NCBI GenBank assembly: GCA_902625825.1
Contig: CACOCL010000004.1
Location: 1-44,511 of the forward strand
Source of the DNA: an uncultured Pelagibacteraceae bacterium
GTDB lineage: Bacteria > Pseudomonadota > Alphaproteobacteria > Pelagibacterales > Pelagibacteraceae
Direction of reading: 5' to 3'
DNA length: 44,511 nt
Program-made: the position numbers and the translations under genes
The notes under the pieces: generated by a model
Seen by the model: only the letters and a program-made list of their open reading frames with translations
Database searches by the model: none
What the model was told of the DNA's origin: nothing
Shown: positions 1 to 9,586 of the stretch, piece by piece
Position numbering within the stretch: position 1 is the first letter of the stretch
Layout of the letters: every line of letters starts with the position of its first letter

Positions 1-516
1 AGTTATGAGTGGGTTCTAATGAATAAAAAAAACAACATATTTAGATTTTTAGGAATAATTTTCCTTTTTTTTTCATTTTATTCAGCATTTTTTTTGAGAG
101 ATGCATTAGGACTAGATTTTTTTCTGTTTATAATTTGTGTTTGCATTTTTACTGATATCGGTGGGTATGTTTTTGGTAAGTTTTTAAAGGGACCAAAATT
201 AACTAAAATAAGTCCCAACAAGACATATGCTGGAGTTGGTGGTGGTTTTATTCTCTCTTTAACTGCAGGTTTAATTTTTTTAAAAATTTCAGAAGATGAA
301 CTTTTTAACAGTTATACAATAGATTTTTTAATCTTCATATTTATCATTTCTTTAATTAGTCAAATAGGTGATTTGATAATTTCTTATTTTAAAAGAAAAG
401 CTAAAATTAAAGATACTGGAAAATTTTTACCAGGTCATGGTGGTTTTTTAGATAGGATTGATGGTTTAATTGTTTCTTTAATAATTTTTTCTACGGTATT
501 AAGGCCAGCTCTATGA
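1..516 (+). CDS. cdsA: Phosphatidate cytidylyltransferase, 5'-partial and 3'-chimeric
   Basis: CdsA makes CDP-diacylglycerol from phosphatidate and CTP in the inner membrane, the entry step to phospholipids. The frame is open from base 1 (reading SYEWVL before the Met at 19), so the N-terminal half probably lies outside the window. Family motifs seen are [10 protein letters not shown], then SPNKTYAG, then the C-terminal signature [13 protein letters not shown], with several hydrophobic helices between. The last 14 or so codons, to the stop at 516, do not look like CdsA. They are the antisense of the uppS fragment on the other strand, so the authentic CdsA sequence ends near 465-470. In related genomes cdsA follows uppS on the same strand; here it faces it. 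The family call is secure, but the gene end shown here is probably an artefact of the junction. Confidence 0.85.
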   Translation, partial: SYEWVLMNKKNNIFRFLGIIFLFFSFYSAFFLRDALGLDFFLFIICVCIFTDIGGYVFGKFLKGPKLTKISPNKTYAGVGGGFILSLTAGLIFLKISEDELFNSYTIDFLIFIFIISLISQIGDLIISYFKRKAKIKDTGKFLPGHGGFLDRIDGLIVSLIIFSTVLRPAL

Positions 517-599
517 CCAGCATTTCTAGAGTTCTTATTTTTTATACCCCATCTACCATTACCATCCATGATAATGGCCACATGATTAAGTGGGTTCAT
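435..599 (-). pseudogene. uppS: Truncated undecaprenyl diphosphate synthase start
   Basis: On the minus strand an ATG at 599 overlaps the frr stop as ATGA and opens a 54-codon frame. Residues 1-45 are clearly the start of cis-isoprenyl diphosphate synthase. The motif [12 protein letters not shown] holds the catalytic Asp in the MDGNGRW box, and [15 protein letters not shown] follows, as in UppS. UppS makes the C55 lipid carrier for peptidoglycan. After about codon 45 (near base 465) the frame runs into the reverse complement of cdsA and stops at 435. A normal UppS is about 230-250 residues, so about four fifths is missing. Its start, spacing and overlap with frr are as in a working operon, which favours a chimeric joint over slow decay. 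Confidence 0.85.
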
Positions 600-1147
600 A
601 TTGTCATTATTTCTTTTTCTTTTGATGCTACTTTATTATCAACTACTTCTATATGTTTATCGGTAATATTTTGTACGTTTTTTTCAAAAGATTTTTCCTC
701 ATCTTCACCTATTTCTTTTGACTTCAAAAGTTTTTTTAATTCTTCATTGGCATCTCTCCTAATATTTCTAATTGATATCTTACATTTCTCACCCATAGAT
801 TTAATCAACTTTTTCAATTCTGTTCTTCTTTCTTCATTAAGCTCTGGAATTGGTAGTCTTATAAGTTGGCCATCTATTTGGGGATTAAGTCCTAATTCAG
901 ATTTTTTTATTGCTGCATCTACTAAGGTTACATTATTTTGATCCCAAACTTGTATATTAATCATACGAGGCTCAGGCGTAGTAATACTCCCCACCTGATT
1001 AATTGGCATTTGTTGACCATAAACATCAACCTTTATGAGATCAAGCATTGCTGCATTAGCTCTACCAGTTCTTAGCGAAGATAATTCTTTTGAAAAAACT
1101 TCGATAGCTTTATCCATTTTAAGGCTATGTGATTTTTCATCAAACAT
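596..1147 (-). CDS. frr: Ribosome recycling factor
   Basis: RRF splits the post-termination ribosome together with EF-G so that subunits can be reused. The 183-residue product has the usual length (about 185) and family landmarks: an N-terminal helix with [10 protein letters not shown], the segment [16 protein letters not shown], and a C-terminal helical stretch with [21 protein letters not shown]. The ATG directly abuts the tsf stop with no intervening base, and its TGA overlaps the uppS ATG, so tsf, frr and uppS look translationally coupled. In most alphaproteobacteria pyrH sits between tsf and frr; it is absent here. Confidence 0.97.
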   Translation of the reverse strand: MFDEKSHSLKMDKAIEVFSKELSSLRTGRANAAMLDLIKVDVYGQQMPINQVGSITTPEPRMINIQVWDQNNVTLVDAAIKKSELGLNPQIDGQLIRLPIPELNEERRTELKKLIKSMGEKCKISIRNIRRDANEELKKLLKSKEIGEDEEKSFEKNVQNITDKHIEVVDNKVASKEKEIMTI

Positions 1148-1999
1148 TTATTCACCAATCTTTATTCTACTAAACTCCTTAATCTTTAAATCATTAATGG
1201 CTAGCTCTTTTAAAACATCTTGAACTTTTTTTTTTGGTTCCATTACCCAAGCTTGTGTCAGTAAAGCATTTTCTTCTTTAAATTTATTCATTTTACCCAA
1301 ACTTATTTTTTTAGCAATCTCATCTGGTTTACCAGAATTTTTTAGTTCTTCAGTAACTAATTCCTGCTCTTTATCTATTATAGCTTTATCTATTTGACTA
1401 GATTCAAGAGCTAATGGGTTTGAAGCGGCAATATGCATTGATAATTGTTTACCAAAAGTTTTTATAACATCTGAATTGTCTTTTGTTTCTAACGAAACTA
1501 CTACAGCTAATTTAGCTAAATTATCCTTTACCACTGTATGTAAATATTGATAATTTTTTGAAGTAGAGTTTGTAATAGTTTTAGTTTGGCCAATTGTAAT
1601 TTTCTCTCCTATCTTCGCAATGAGAGCAACTAAATTTTCTTCAACTGAAATATTATTTTTCATATTGGTTTTTTTGAGTTTCTCAATATCTGAGTTTTTT
1701 TCATTATTCAGTTCACTTAATTCTTTAACAAAACTTATAAAATCGTCATTTTTTGCAACAAAATCCGTTTCACAATTAACTTCAATTATAGAGGTTTTTT
1801 TTTCATCTCCACTTACGGCAACAACCCCCTCTTTTGCATCTCTAGACATTTTTTTTGATGCTTTTGAAATCCCTTTAACTCTTAAAATTTCTACTGCTTT
1901 GTCTAAATCTCCGCCAGACTCTTTAATTGCTAAGTTACAATCTTTAAATCCAGCACCAGTTGCTTCTCTGAGTTTTTTAACTTTTTCTATATCGCTCAT
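1148..1999 (-). CDS. tsf: Translation elongation factor Ts
   Basis: EF-Ts is the nucleotide exchange factor that reloads EF-Tu with GTP. The 283-residue protein starts with the UBA-like domain ([15 protein letters not shown]) and carries the family's TDFVAKN motif at about residues 78-84, the segment that contacts EF-Tu and disturbs its Mg site. The C-terminal dimerisation region ends at IGE. The length equals that of the E. coli protein. The gene lies 1 bp downstream of rpsB and immediately before frr, so it should be controlled together with ribosomal protein S2 by the leader upstream of rpsB. Confidence 0.97.
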   Translation of the reverse strand: MSDIEKVKKLREATGAGFKDCNLAIKESGGDLDKAVEILRVKGISKASKKMSRDAKEGVVAVSGDEKKTSIIEVNCETDFVAKNDDFISFVKELSELNNEKNSDIEKLKKTNMKNNISVEENLVALIAKIGEKITIGQTKTITNSTSKNYQYLHTVVKDNLAKLAVVVSLETKDNSDVIKTFGKQLSMHIAASNPLALESSQIDKAIIDKEQELVTEELKNSGKPDEIAKKISLGKMNKFKEENALLTQAWVMEPKKKVQDVLKELAINDLKIKEFSRIKIGE

Positions 2000-2000
2000 A

Positions 2001-2819
2001 TTAATGAAGTTTTTTATCTTTTTTCTTAGAAAATTTTTTTTCTAATTTTTCTCTATCGATCTCTGCAACAGTTTTATCTTCATTTTTATTTTCAGCTTTT
2101 TTTGTAGAAGTTTTATTGGTCTCAATAGATGGAGAAGATTTTTTTGCAGATAAAATAGTTTCTTTTATTAAATTACAATATAAATCAATAGCTCTTCTAG
2201 CATCGTCATTGCCTGGAATAGGAAAATCTATACCATCTGGATTTGAATTACTATCAAGTATTGCAATTATTGGTATTCCAAGTTTTACAGACTCTTGAAT
2301 TGCTAGAGACTCATAATTGGTATCAATTATAAACACTAGGTCTGGAATTTTTTTCATATCTGAAATTCCACCCAAGGATCTTTGAAGTTTATCTTTTTTA
2401 ACACTCATTTTTAAAAGTTCTTTTTTTGTAAATCCTCTATTTTCAGAAACCAAATCAATCTCTAGTTTTTTTAATTTTTTAATTGAGTTTGAAATTGTTC
2501 CCCAATTTGTAAGCATACCTCCTAACCATCTATAGTTTACAAAATACTGGTCAGTTTCTTTTGCTACTTCAGCAATAGCCTCAGACGCTTGTTTCTTTGT
2601 AGAAACAAATAATATTTTACCGTTATTAGAAATTGTTTGATGAACTTTCTCAAGTGCAATTTTTGTTAATTCCAAAGTTTGTGTTAAGTCAATTATGTGA
2701 ATGGAGTCTCTTTTTCCAAAAATGTATTTTTTCATTTTCGGATTCCATCTTAACGTTTTATGTCCTAGATGAACTCCTGCTTCAAGTAATTGTTGAATTG
2801 TTACGTTAGGTATCTTCAT
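2001..2819 (-). CDS. rpsB: 30S ribosomal protein S2
   Basis: S2 is a late-assembling protein of the small ribosomal subunit. The N-terminus ([19 protein letters not shown]), GGMLTNW in the middle and the [16 protein letters not shown] box near residues 200-215 identify it. At 272 residues it is longer than the roughly 240 of E. coli because of a Lys/Glu-rich, probably disordered C-terminal tail (about residue 225 onward), an extension type seen in other alphaproteobacteria. The start ATG follows a purine-rich GGGAAAAAAT that is part of a predicted pseudoknot, so S2 may repress its own operon. Confidence 0.97.
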   Translation of the reverse strand: MKIPNVTIQQLLEAGVHLGHKTLRWNPKMKKYIFGKRDSIHIIDLTQTLELTKIALEKVHQTISNNGKILFVSTKKQASEAIAEVAKETDQYFVNYRWLGGMLTNWGTISNSIKKLKKLEIDLVSENRGFTKKELLKMSVKKDKLQRSLGGISDMKKIPDLVFIIDTNYESLAIQESVKLGIPIIAILDSNSNPDGIDFPIPGNDDARRAIDLYCNLIKETILSAKKSSPSIETNKTSTKKAENKNEDKTVAEIDREKLEKKFSKKKDKKLH

Positions 2820-2945
2820 ATTTTTTCCCGGTTAAGCCACCACAGTAATTTCCAAAAAGGACCGGAGGTATAAAACCAATAACTGTGTGCGTGTTAATTA
2901 ATTGAAGGTTATGTACAAAAAATTTTTTTAATTAACAAGTGAAAA
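2820..2945 (-). promoter_or_regulatory. rpsB leader RNA with predicted pseudoknot
   Basis: The 126 bp between dnaE and rpsB contain two interleaved base-pairing pairs in the RNA sense. The first is CACAGT (2887-2882) with ACTGTG (2846-2841). The second is CCGGT (2865-2861) with ACCGG (2832-2828). Their order, stem 1 left, stem 2 left, stem 1 right, stem 2 right, is that of an H-type pseudoknot. The right arm of stem 2 ends 8 nt before the rpsB ATG and covers the only purine-rich ribosome-binding candidate. From memory, a structured rpsB leader has been reported in Pelagibacter and other alphaproteobacteria; I could not check a covariance model. An autoregulatory S2 site is inferred. Confidence 0.55.
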
Positions 2946-5900
2946 TTAAGTGATTATTGCTGATATTTCCATATTTCTGAGCACATTTAATGCTTTTCTG
3001 TCAATATTTCTCTTATTTTTTAACTGAAAATCGAAATAGTTATCTTTATCACTAAATTTAATTTTAATTGATGTATTGCCATTATTAGAGAGAAATTTTG
3101 AAATTTCTTCAAGTTCTTTTAGTGACTTGAGGTCGAAAGTTACTTCCTCTATGGGTTTATTTATTAGATCTTTTAATGAAACGATTTTTTGAACATTAAT
3201 TCTTTTAAATCTATTTTCCTCATTTGAGCTAGATTTAACTAAGGTCAGTATTAAAGAGCTTCCTTCTATTAAAATTTCACGATTCATCTCCAAAATATCT
3301 GAAAAAATAAACAACTCAAAAACACTTGATAAATCTGTTAATTTTAAAACTGCATAGGAATTTCCTTTTGCGGTTTTTCTTTCCTGTATTTTTAGTAAAG
3401 TAGCTGCGATATTTGCTTCTTTATAGTCATCGTTTGAACCAAAAGATTGATAATCCAAAATCTTATAATCTAGAAAAATATCTTTAAATTGATTCAATGG
3501 ATGATTTGAAATAAAAAAACCAACTGCCTCAAATTCTTTTGATAATCTCTCCTCGAACTTCCAATCATGGATATTTGTTATCAAATCGTCTTCTTTATTA
3601 ATTTCTTCACCAAATAAATCTATCTGATTAGCAGATTTATTCTCAAAAATATTTTTTGATTTGATTATAAAATTAGGAATAGAGTTAAATAAAGATTGAC
3701 GATTTGAATTTAAATTATCGAAAGCGCCAGCTTTTACTAGTCCTTCTAATTGTAATTTGTTGATATCTTTAGGATTTACACGTTTTAAAAAATCTGAAAT
3801 TGATTTAAATTTTCCATTCGCTAATCTTTCTTTTACAATGTTTGACACAGCCTCATAACCGACCGCTTTAATTCCACCTAAAGCATAATAAAATTTTCCA
3901 TTTTCGGTTCTAAAATCTGCAAAACACTCATTTATATCTGGTCTAATAATTTCAATATTCAGTCTTTTGAGTTCCTCATAGAATTCACTTAATTTATTTT
4001 GATTTGAAATATCCATTGTCATTGATGCAGCTATAAATTCTTTTGGATAATATGTTTTTAAAAAAGCTGTCTGATAAGAAATAATAGCATAAGCTGCTGC
4101 ATGACTTTTATTAAACCCATACTCTGCGAAAGGTTCTATTTTTAAAAATATACTAGCAGCCACTTCCTTGTTGATGCCATTTTTTACAGCTCCAGCTATA
4201 AAACTTTGTTTTTGTTTTTCCAATTCTGCTCTTTTTTTTTTACCCATCGCTCTTCTCAAAATATCTGCTTGTCCTGCGGTAAAACCAGATAATTTTTGAG
4301 CAATTTGCATTACCTGTTCTTGATAAATAATAACTCCATAAGTTGGTTTAAGTATTTCCTCTAACAACGGATGTAAATAATCTGGTTCTTGTCTTCCATG
4401 TTTACAATCATTATAAGTAGGAATATTACTCATTGGTCCTGGTCTATAAAGAGCTACCAACGCAATAATATCTTCAATATGATTTGGCTTCATCTGCGTT
4501 AATGCTTCTCTCATTCCAGAACTTTCAATCTGGAAAAGGCCCACTGTTTTACCTGAAGATAACATTTCAAACACTTTTTGATCCTCGAAATCAATATTTT
4601 CGATATTAAAGCTTGAATCATTTTTTTTAATAAGTTTTTGAGTATTATTTATTACAGTTAATGTTTTTAATCCCAAAAAATCAAATTTGATTAAGCCAGC
4701 ATTCTCTGCTGAGTACATATCAAATTGAGTGGAAGGTAATAACAAATCAGTAGCAGTATCTTTATATAGTGGAACCACATCTGTAAGCTTCCTATCAGCT
4801 ATAACAACTCCAGCAGCATGAGTAGCTACGTTTCTATTAAGACCTTCTAATTTGAGGGACAATTCAGTAAGTTTTTTTACTCTAGGATCTTCATTTATTA
4901 ACTTTTGCAACCTTGGTTCACCTGCAATACATTCTGTCAAATTTTGAGGTCTAGAGGGGTCAAATGGTATCATTTTTGATATACTGTCTACAAATCCATA
5001 AGCTAAACCTAAAACACGGCCAACATCTCTTATAACCATTCTAGCTTTTAATTTTCCAAATGTAATTATATGAGCAACACTATCTTTATATTTTTTTGTT
5101 AAATACTCAAAAACCAAATCTCTTTTTTCTTCACAAAAATCTATGTCAAAGTCTGGCATTGAAATACGATCTGGATTTAAAAATCTTTCAAAAATCAAAT
5201 TAAATTTTATCGGATCTACATCTGTTATTGAGAGGCACCACGCCACTAAAGATCCAGCTCCAGAGCCTCTTCCCGGTCCAACCGGAATATCATTTTGCTT
5301 AGCCCATTTTATATAATCGGAAACAATTAAAAAATAACTAGCATATTTCATTTCTATAATGATATCTAACTCATGATCTAATCTATCTTTATAATCCAAA
5401 AATTTCTTATCAGTAGTAAAGCTGTTTTCTTTAATATTAAAAATCTTTTTGAATTTATTTTTTAATCCATCTAAAGAAGTTTTTTTTAATATCTCTTCAG
5501 CATTTCCACCTTTGTCAGAACTTATATTGGGCAATATGGGTTTTGAAAAAAAAGGTCTAAAATTACAACGGAATGGAAAATTATAATTGTTTTCTAATGC
5601 TTCTGGAAGGTCAGCAAATAACTCCGACATTTCCGTATGATTCTTTAAATAATGTTGATTTGAATATCTAATTCTGTTTTTTTCATTCACATAAGTTTTA
5701 TTTTTAATACAAATCAAGGCATCATGAGCTTCATGCATACTCTTATCAAGATAGTAAACCTCATTAGTAGCTATCAATGGAACCTCCAATTTAATAGATT
5801 GGGATAAATTAAACTTTTCAAATGCAATTTCGTTTTGATCTCCGTGTCTTTGAATTTCAATATAAAATCTATCGGAGTATTTAGACTTTAATTTTAAATA

Positions 5901-6362
5901 TAAATCACTAATTTCTGTAAATTTACCTTTATCAAATAGTTTACCAAATAGACCATTTACTGTTCCTGACATTATTGCGACACCTTCAGTTTTATTAAGC
6001 AAATTTTTAAAATCTAAATGAGGATCGGAAATTTGATCATTTTCAAGATAGGATAAAGATGATAGCTCTATAATTCTCTTGTAGCCATTTTCATTCAGAG
6101 CAAATAATGGTAGTAAACCCATTGTATCGTTAATTTTGAAATTTATTTGGGTCCCAATTATAGGTTGAGTACCAGCTTTTGATATTTTTTCTGCAAATTC
6201 TAAAGCACCACACAAATTTATTGTGTCACACAATGCTAAGGATCTAATTTTTTTATCTTTAGAAAACTCTTTTAATTCGTCAATCTTGATTGCACCTTCA
6301 CATATGGAATATTGTGAATGAACTTTTAAATGATTAAAAATCTGAACACTAGACTCGGCCAT
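2946..6362 (-). CDS. dnaE: DNA polymerase III alpha subunit
   Basis: This is the replicative polymerase subunit. The 1138-residue protein starts with a PHP domain (HLKVHSQYS at 11-19, LALCDTINLCG at 43-52). The C-family palm follows, with GPGRGSGAGS at 362-371 and the catalytic PDFDID at 403-408 (Asp404 and Asp406). Further on are NRNVATHAAG, the helix-hairpin-helix region and a C-terminal OB-fold region. The length is close to E. coli DnaE (1160). The gene overlaps the end of lolD by 14 nt, so it reads as the last gene of the long nuo-proS-lol run. The next gene, rpsB, is set apart by a 126-bp leader. Confidence 0.98.
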   Translation of the reverse strand: MAESSVQIFNHLKVHSQYSICEGAIKIDELKEFSKDKKIRSLALCDTINLCGALEFAEKISKAGTQPIIGTQINFKINDTMGLLPLFALNENGYKRIIELSSLSYLENDQISDPHLDFKNLLNKTEGVAIMSGTVNGLFGKLFDKGKFTEISDLYLKLKSKYSDRFYIEIQRHGDQNEIAFEKFNLSQSIKLEVPLIATNEVYYLDKSMHEAHDALICIKNKTYVNEKNRIRYSNQHYLKNHTEMSELFADLPEALENNYNFPFRCNFRPFFSKPILPNISSDKGGNAEEILKKTSLDGLKNKFKKIFNIKENSFTTDKKFLDYKDRLDHELDIIIEMKYASYFLIVSDYIKWAKQNDIPVGPGRGSGAGSLVAWCLSITDVDPIKFNLIFERFLNPDRISMPDFDIDFCEEKRDLVFEYLTKKYKDSVAHIITFGKLKARMVIRDVGRVLGLAYGFVDSISKMIPFDPSRPQNLTECIAGEPRLQKLINEDPRVKKLTELSLKLEGLNRNVATHAAGVVIADRKLTDVVPLYKDTATDLLLPSTQFDMYSAENAGLIKFDFLGLKTLTVINNTQKLIKKNDSSFNIENIDFEDQKVFEMLSSGKTVGLFQIESSGMREALTQMKPNHIEDIIALVALYRPGPMSNIPTYNDCKHGRQEPDYLHPLLEEILKPTYGVIIYQEQVMQIAQKLSGFTAGQADILRRAMGKKKRAELEKQKQSFIAGAVKNGINKEVAASIFLKIEPFAEYGFNKSHAAAYAIISYQTAFLKTYYPKEFIAASMTMDISNQNKLSEFYEELKRLNIEIIRPDINECFADFRTENGKFYYALGGIKAVGYEAVSNIVKERLANGKFKSISDFLKRVNPKDINKLQLEGLVKAGAFDNLNSNRQSLFNSIPNFIIKSKNIFENKSANQIDLFGEEINKEDDLITNIHDWKFEERLSKEFEAVGFFISNHPLNQFKDIFLDYKILDYQSFGSNDDYKEANIAATLLKIQERKTAKGNSYAVLKLTDLSSVFELFIFSDILEMNREILIEGSSLILTLVKSSSNEENRFKRINVQKIVSLKDLINKPIEEVTFDLKSLKELEEISKFLSNNGNTSIKIKFSDKDNYFDFQLKNKRNIDRKALNVLRNMEISAIIT

Positions 6363-7032
6363 TAATGGTTTTTATATTACCATTAACTAATTCCAATAAG
6401 CAATCTGACTTATTAGCAAAATATCTATTATGGGTTGCAAAAATTATTATTCTGTTTGAATTTATTTGCTTTTTTAACATTTCGAAAATTACTTTTGCTG
6501 TCTCTATATCCAAACTTCCTGTTGGTTCATCTGCTAGAATAATTTGAGGATCATTAATTAATGCTCTAGCTATTGATATTCGCTGTTTTTCTCCACCAGA
6601 GAGTTGTGAGGGATAATGTTCAGATCTATTTAAAAGTCCAACTTTTTTAAGTAAATCTTTCGCTTTTTTAACAGATAGAGATTTTTCATTTCCTCCAGCT
6701 AAACTGGCTAAATACAAATTTTCAAGTGCAGTAAAATCAGGTAGCAAATTATCTTCTTGATAAATAATACCTATTTTATTTGCTCTTGTAATATCGTTCT
6801 TATCACATTCATCAAAGTTTATAAATTTATTTTCAATTTTAATTGTCCCTGAGTTTGGTCGATCAATCAGTGAAAGTAAATTAAGAAGAGTAGATTTACC
6901 AGAACCAGATGGACCCATTAAAGAGTAAATTTTTCCTTTTTTAAATTTAAAAGAAATTTTTTTTAAAACTTTGATATTACTTAATCTATTAAATGACTTA
7001 TTTAAATTTGAGATTTCGATTAAATTATTCAT
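6349..7032 (-). CDS. lolD: Lipoprotein-releasing ABC transporter ATPase LolD
   Basis: LolD is the ATPase that drives release of outer-membrane lipoproteins from the inner membrane to LolA. The 227-residue protein has Walker A GPSGSGKS at 40-47, the Q-loop YQEDNL near 91-96, the ABC signature LSGGEKQ at 144-150, Walker B IILADEP at about 164-170 and the H-loop His201. It overlaps the upstream permease gene by 8 nt and the downstream dnaE by 14 nt. The pairing with an FtsX-type permease of LolC/E type supports LolD over the related FtsE or MacB ATPases. Confidence 0.93.
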   Translation of the reverse strand: MNNLIEISNLNKSFNRLSNIKVLKKISFKFKKGKIYSLMGPSGSGKSTLLNLLSLIDRPNSGTIKIENKFINFDECDKNDITRANKIGIIYQEDNLLPDFTALENLYLASLAGGNEKSLSVKKAKDLLKKVGLLNRSEHYPSQLSGGEKQRISIARALINDPQIILADEPTGSLDIETAKVIFEMLKKQINSNRIIIFATHNRYFANKSDCLLELVNGNIKTINGRV

Positions 7033-8254
7033 ATTTTAATGCTTTTATTGGATCCAATTTTGCTGCTTTAAGTGCTGGAAAAATTGAAACGATGATTGTT
7101 ATAGCAATAGAGCTTATAGAGATAATAAATATTGAAAATAAATTTATTTCAGAGGGCATTGTACTCAAAAAATAAATTTCCTCTGGAAACAATCTAATAT
7201 TAAAAATAGTACTTAAAAACTGACGCAAATCTTCTACAAAGATTGAAAAAGTAACGCCTAAAAAAATTCCAAATAATGTAGCAGAACATCCTATGATTAC
7301 TCCAATTAAAAAAAATATCTTAATAATAGATTTATTTAAAACTCCGATAGATTTTAGAATTGCAATTTCTCTTGTCTTGTTCTTAACAAGAATTGTCAAA
7401 CCTGAAATAATATTAAATGCGGCTACAATTATAATTAATGATAAAATTATAAACATTACATTTCTCTCAACTTTTAAAGCAGAAAATAATGAACTATTCA
7501 TATCAGCCCAGCTATATACAAATTCATTAGGAAAATTATTTTGAACAAGTAATTTTTGTTTATCAATATTTTTTGGATTGTCTAAGTAAATTTCTAAATT
7601 TCTATCTTTTTTATTTAAGTTAAAAAATTCTTCTAAAGTATCTAAATTTATAAAAGCAACATTATTATCAAATTCAGCCATCCCACTCTCAAAAATTGAT
7701 GAAACTAAAAAAGTTTTTTGTTTTGGCAGATTACCAATTATTGTTTCAACACCAGCTGATGACATTAAGGTAATGCTGTCTCCAACTTCGAGATCAAGCG
7801 TGAAGCTTAATTCTTTTCCTATTGAGATATTATTTTGCGAGAGTTTATTATTATTTCCTAGAAAAAGACCATTTTCAAAAATTTTCAATTTTGAAAAATC
7901 ATTACTTTTATATCCTCTTAATAATATACCCTTAGAAGTGTTACTTTTAATTATAATAGCCTCACCTGAATTACTTAAAATTAAATTTTTTGAAATATTT
8001 TTAAGTTTTTCATTTGTATTATCTATATCTATCTCACTCACATATGGATCTACTGTTATATGAGAATTAAATCCAACTATTTTATTAATCAATTCTGTGC
8101 GAAAACCGTTCATAACAGACATGACGATAATTAAAACAGCCACTCCAAGACTTATGCCGATGAATGAAAAAATTGAAATTATATTTAAGAAACCATCTTT
8201 TTTTCTGGCTTTTAAAAATCTAAATGTAACTTCTTTTTCTAATGTGGAAATCAA
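7025..8254 (-). CDS. lolC: Lipoprotein-releasing ABC transporter permease (LolC/LolE)
   Basis: This 409-residue permease forms the membrane part of the Lol exporter. One transmembrane helix lies near residues 22-45, a large periplasmic domain follows, and three further helices form the FtsX domain (from about residue 265). The GISLGVAVLIIVMSVMNGF segment is typical of LolC/E. Only one such gene is present, as in many alphaproteobacteria, where the complex is likely a LolC/E-type homodimer. The start is a TTG at 8254 overlapping the proS stop (TTGA). No in-frame ATG lies before residue 45, so TTG is the only start that keeps the first membrane helix. Confidence 0.9.
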   Translation of the reverse strand: MISTLEKEVTFRFLKARKKDGFLNIISIFSFIGISLGVAVLIIVMSVMNGFRTELINKIVGFNSHITVDPYVSEIDIDNTNEKLKNISKNLILSNSGEAIIIKSNTSKGILLRGYKSNDFSKLKIFENGLFLGNNNKLSQNNISIGKELSFTLDLEVGDSITLMSSAGVETIIGNLPKQKTFLVSSIFESGMAEFDNNVAFINLDTLEEFFNLNKKDRNLEIYLDNPKNIDKQKLLVQNNFPNEFVYSWADMNSSLFSALKVERNVMFIILSLIIIVAAFNIISGLTILVKNKTREIAILKSIGVLNKSIIKIFFLIGVIIGCSATLFGIFLGVTFSIFVEDLRQFLSTIFNIRLFPEEIYFLSTMPSEINLFSIFIISISSIAITIIVSIFPALKAAKLDPIKALKYE

Positions 8255-9585
8255 ATTTTTGCTTTTTGTTCTTTTAAAATTTTAATAATTTTAGCTAAAT
8301 CAATTTTTTGTGGTTCTTTATTTATTTCTTTAAATTCTAATAAATCTCCCTCTGTTTTTTTTCCAATTATGATTTGAAAAGGAGCACCAATTAGATTCAT
8401 TTTTTTTACTTTTGATGAGAAATTTTCTTCTGTATCATCAATAATTGCGTCAATATTATTTTTCTTTAACTCAATATCTATTAAATTTGCTTTATCTAAA
8501 GTTGAAGTATCGTTTTTATTTATCATAGGAATTATAGCAATATCGTATGGTGCAACAGATATTGGCCATTTCATGACTTCATTTTTTTCATCGTATTTAG
8601 CCTCAATTATTGCGCCTACAAGTCTCGATACCCCAATTCCATAAGATCCCATTTTAACAAAATCTTTTTTTCCACCTGGTAGATCGACTGATGCATTCAT
8701 TGGTTTAGAATATTTATCCCCGAAATAAAAAATGTGTCCAACTTCAATACCTTTTGTTTTAAGACGATTTTTTTCAGACACTTTTTCTTCAAATTCATCT
8801 TTGTTAAATTTATCATCTGTTACAGAATAGAATTCTTCAAATTTTTTTCTAAGTTTTTCTAAAGACTCTTTCTCTAGCTTTGTATCTTCACTTTCTAATT
8901 CAAAAATTCTTTTATCAGTATAAATTTTACTTTCTCCAGTTTCAGCAAGGATAATAAATTCATGAGAAAGATTTCCACCAATAGGACCAGTATCAGCTGC
9001 CATAGGTATTGCTTTAAGATCAAGTCTTTTAAAAGTTCTTAAGTATGATAAAAAAAATTTGTTATATGAAAAATTTGCATCTTCATCAGTAATGTCAAAT
9101 GAGTAAGCATCCTTCATGAAAAACTCTCTACATCTCATAATTCCAAATCTAGGTCTTATCTCATCTCTGAACTTCCATTGAATATGATATAGGAGCTGTG
9201 GTAGAGATTTATATGATTTTATAGATGATCTAAAAATGTCTGTTACAAGTTCCTCATTAGTAGGGCCATATAACATCTCTCGATTTTGACGATCTTTAAT
9301 TCTTAGCATTTCTTCTCCATAGTCCTCGTACCTACCACTTTCTTTCCAAATTTCACTAGACTGAATGGTTGGCATTAGAATCTCTTGTGCTCCAATTTTA
9401 TTTTGTTCTTCTCTTACTATTTGTTCTATTTTTTTCATGACTTTAAAACCCAAAGGTAACCATGAATAAATACCTGCTGAAGATTGTTTAATCATTCCAA
9501 CTCTTAACATTAATTGATGTGATTTAATTTTTGCCTCAGACGGATTATTTTTAAGAATTGGAATAAATGATTTTGAAATATACAT
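8251..9585 (-). CDS. proS: Prolyl-tRNA synthetase, short alphaproteobacterial type
   Basis: ProRS charges tRNA-Pro. The 444-residue protein holds the class II catalytic core: motif 1 around GIYSWLPLGFKVM, motif 2 around FRDEIRPRFGIMRCREFFMKD, and motif 3 with GIGVSRLVGAI. A C-terminal anticodon-binding domain (VAPYDIAIIPM onward) follows. It lacks the roughly 180-residue editing insertion of the E. coli enzyme (572 residues), which is typical of alphaproteobacterial ProRS. Such enzymes rely on separate editing factors to remove Ala-tRNA-Pro. It follows the DUF1467 gene by 1 bp and overlaps lolC. Confidence 0.97.
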   Translation of the reverse strand: MYISKSFIPILKNNPSEAKIKSHQLMLRVGMIKQSSAGIYSWLPLGFKVMKKIEQIVREEQNKIGAQEILMPTIQSSEIWKESGRYEDYGEEMLRIKDRQNREMLYGPTNEELVTDIFRSSIKSYKSLPQLLYHIQWKFRDEIRPRFGIMRCREFFMKDAYSFDITDEDANFSYNKFFLSYLRTFKRLDLKAIPMAADTGPIGGNLSHEFIILAETGESKIYTDKRIFELESEDTKLEKESLEKLRKKFEEFYSVTDDKFNKDEFEEKVSEKNRLKTKGIEVGHIFYFGDKYSKPMNASVDLPGGKKDFVKMGSYGIGVSRLVGAIIEAKYDEKNEVMKWPISVAPYDIAIIPMINKNDTSTLDKANLIDIELKKNNIDAIIDDTEENFSSKVKKMNLIGAPFQIIIGKKTEGDLLEFKEINKEPQKIDLAKIIKILKEQKAKI

Positions 9586-9586
9586 G

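Noticed and set aside
513-941. Open frame of 142 codons on the + strand
   Set aside because: It lies antisense to frr and the uppS fragment, both of which have clear family motifs; its own translation is Ser/Phe/Ile-rich without any recognisable domain.
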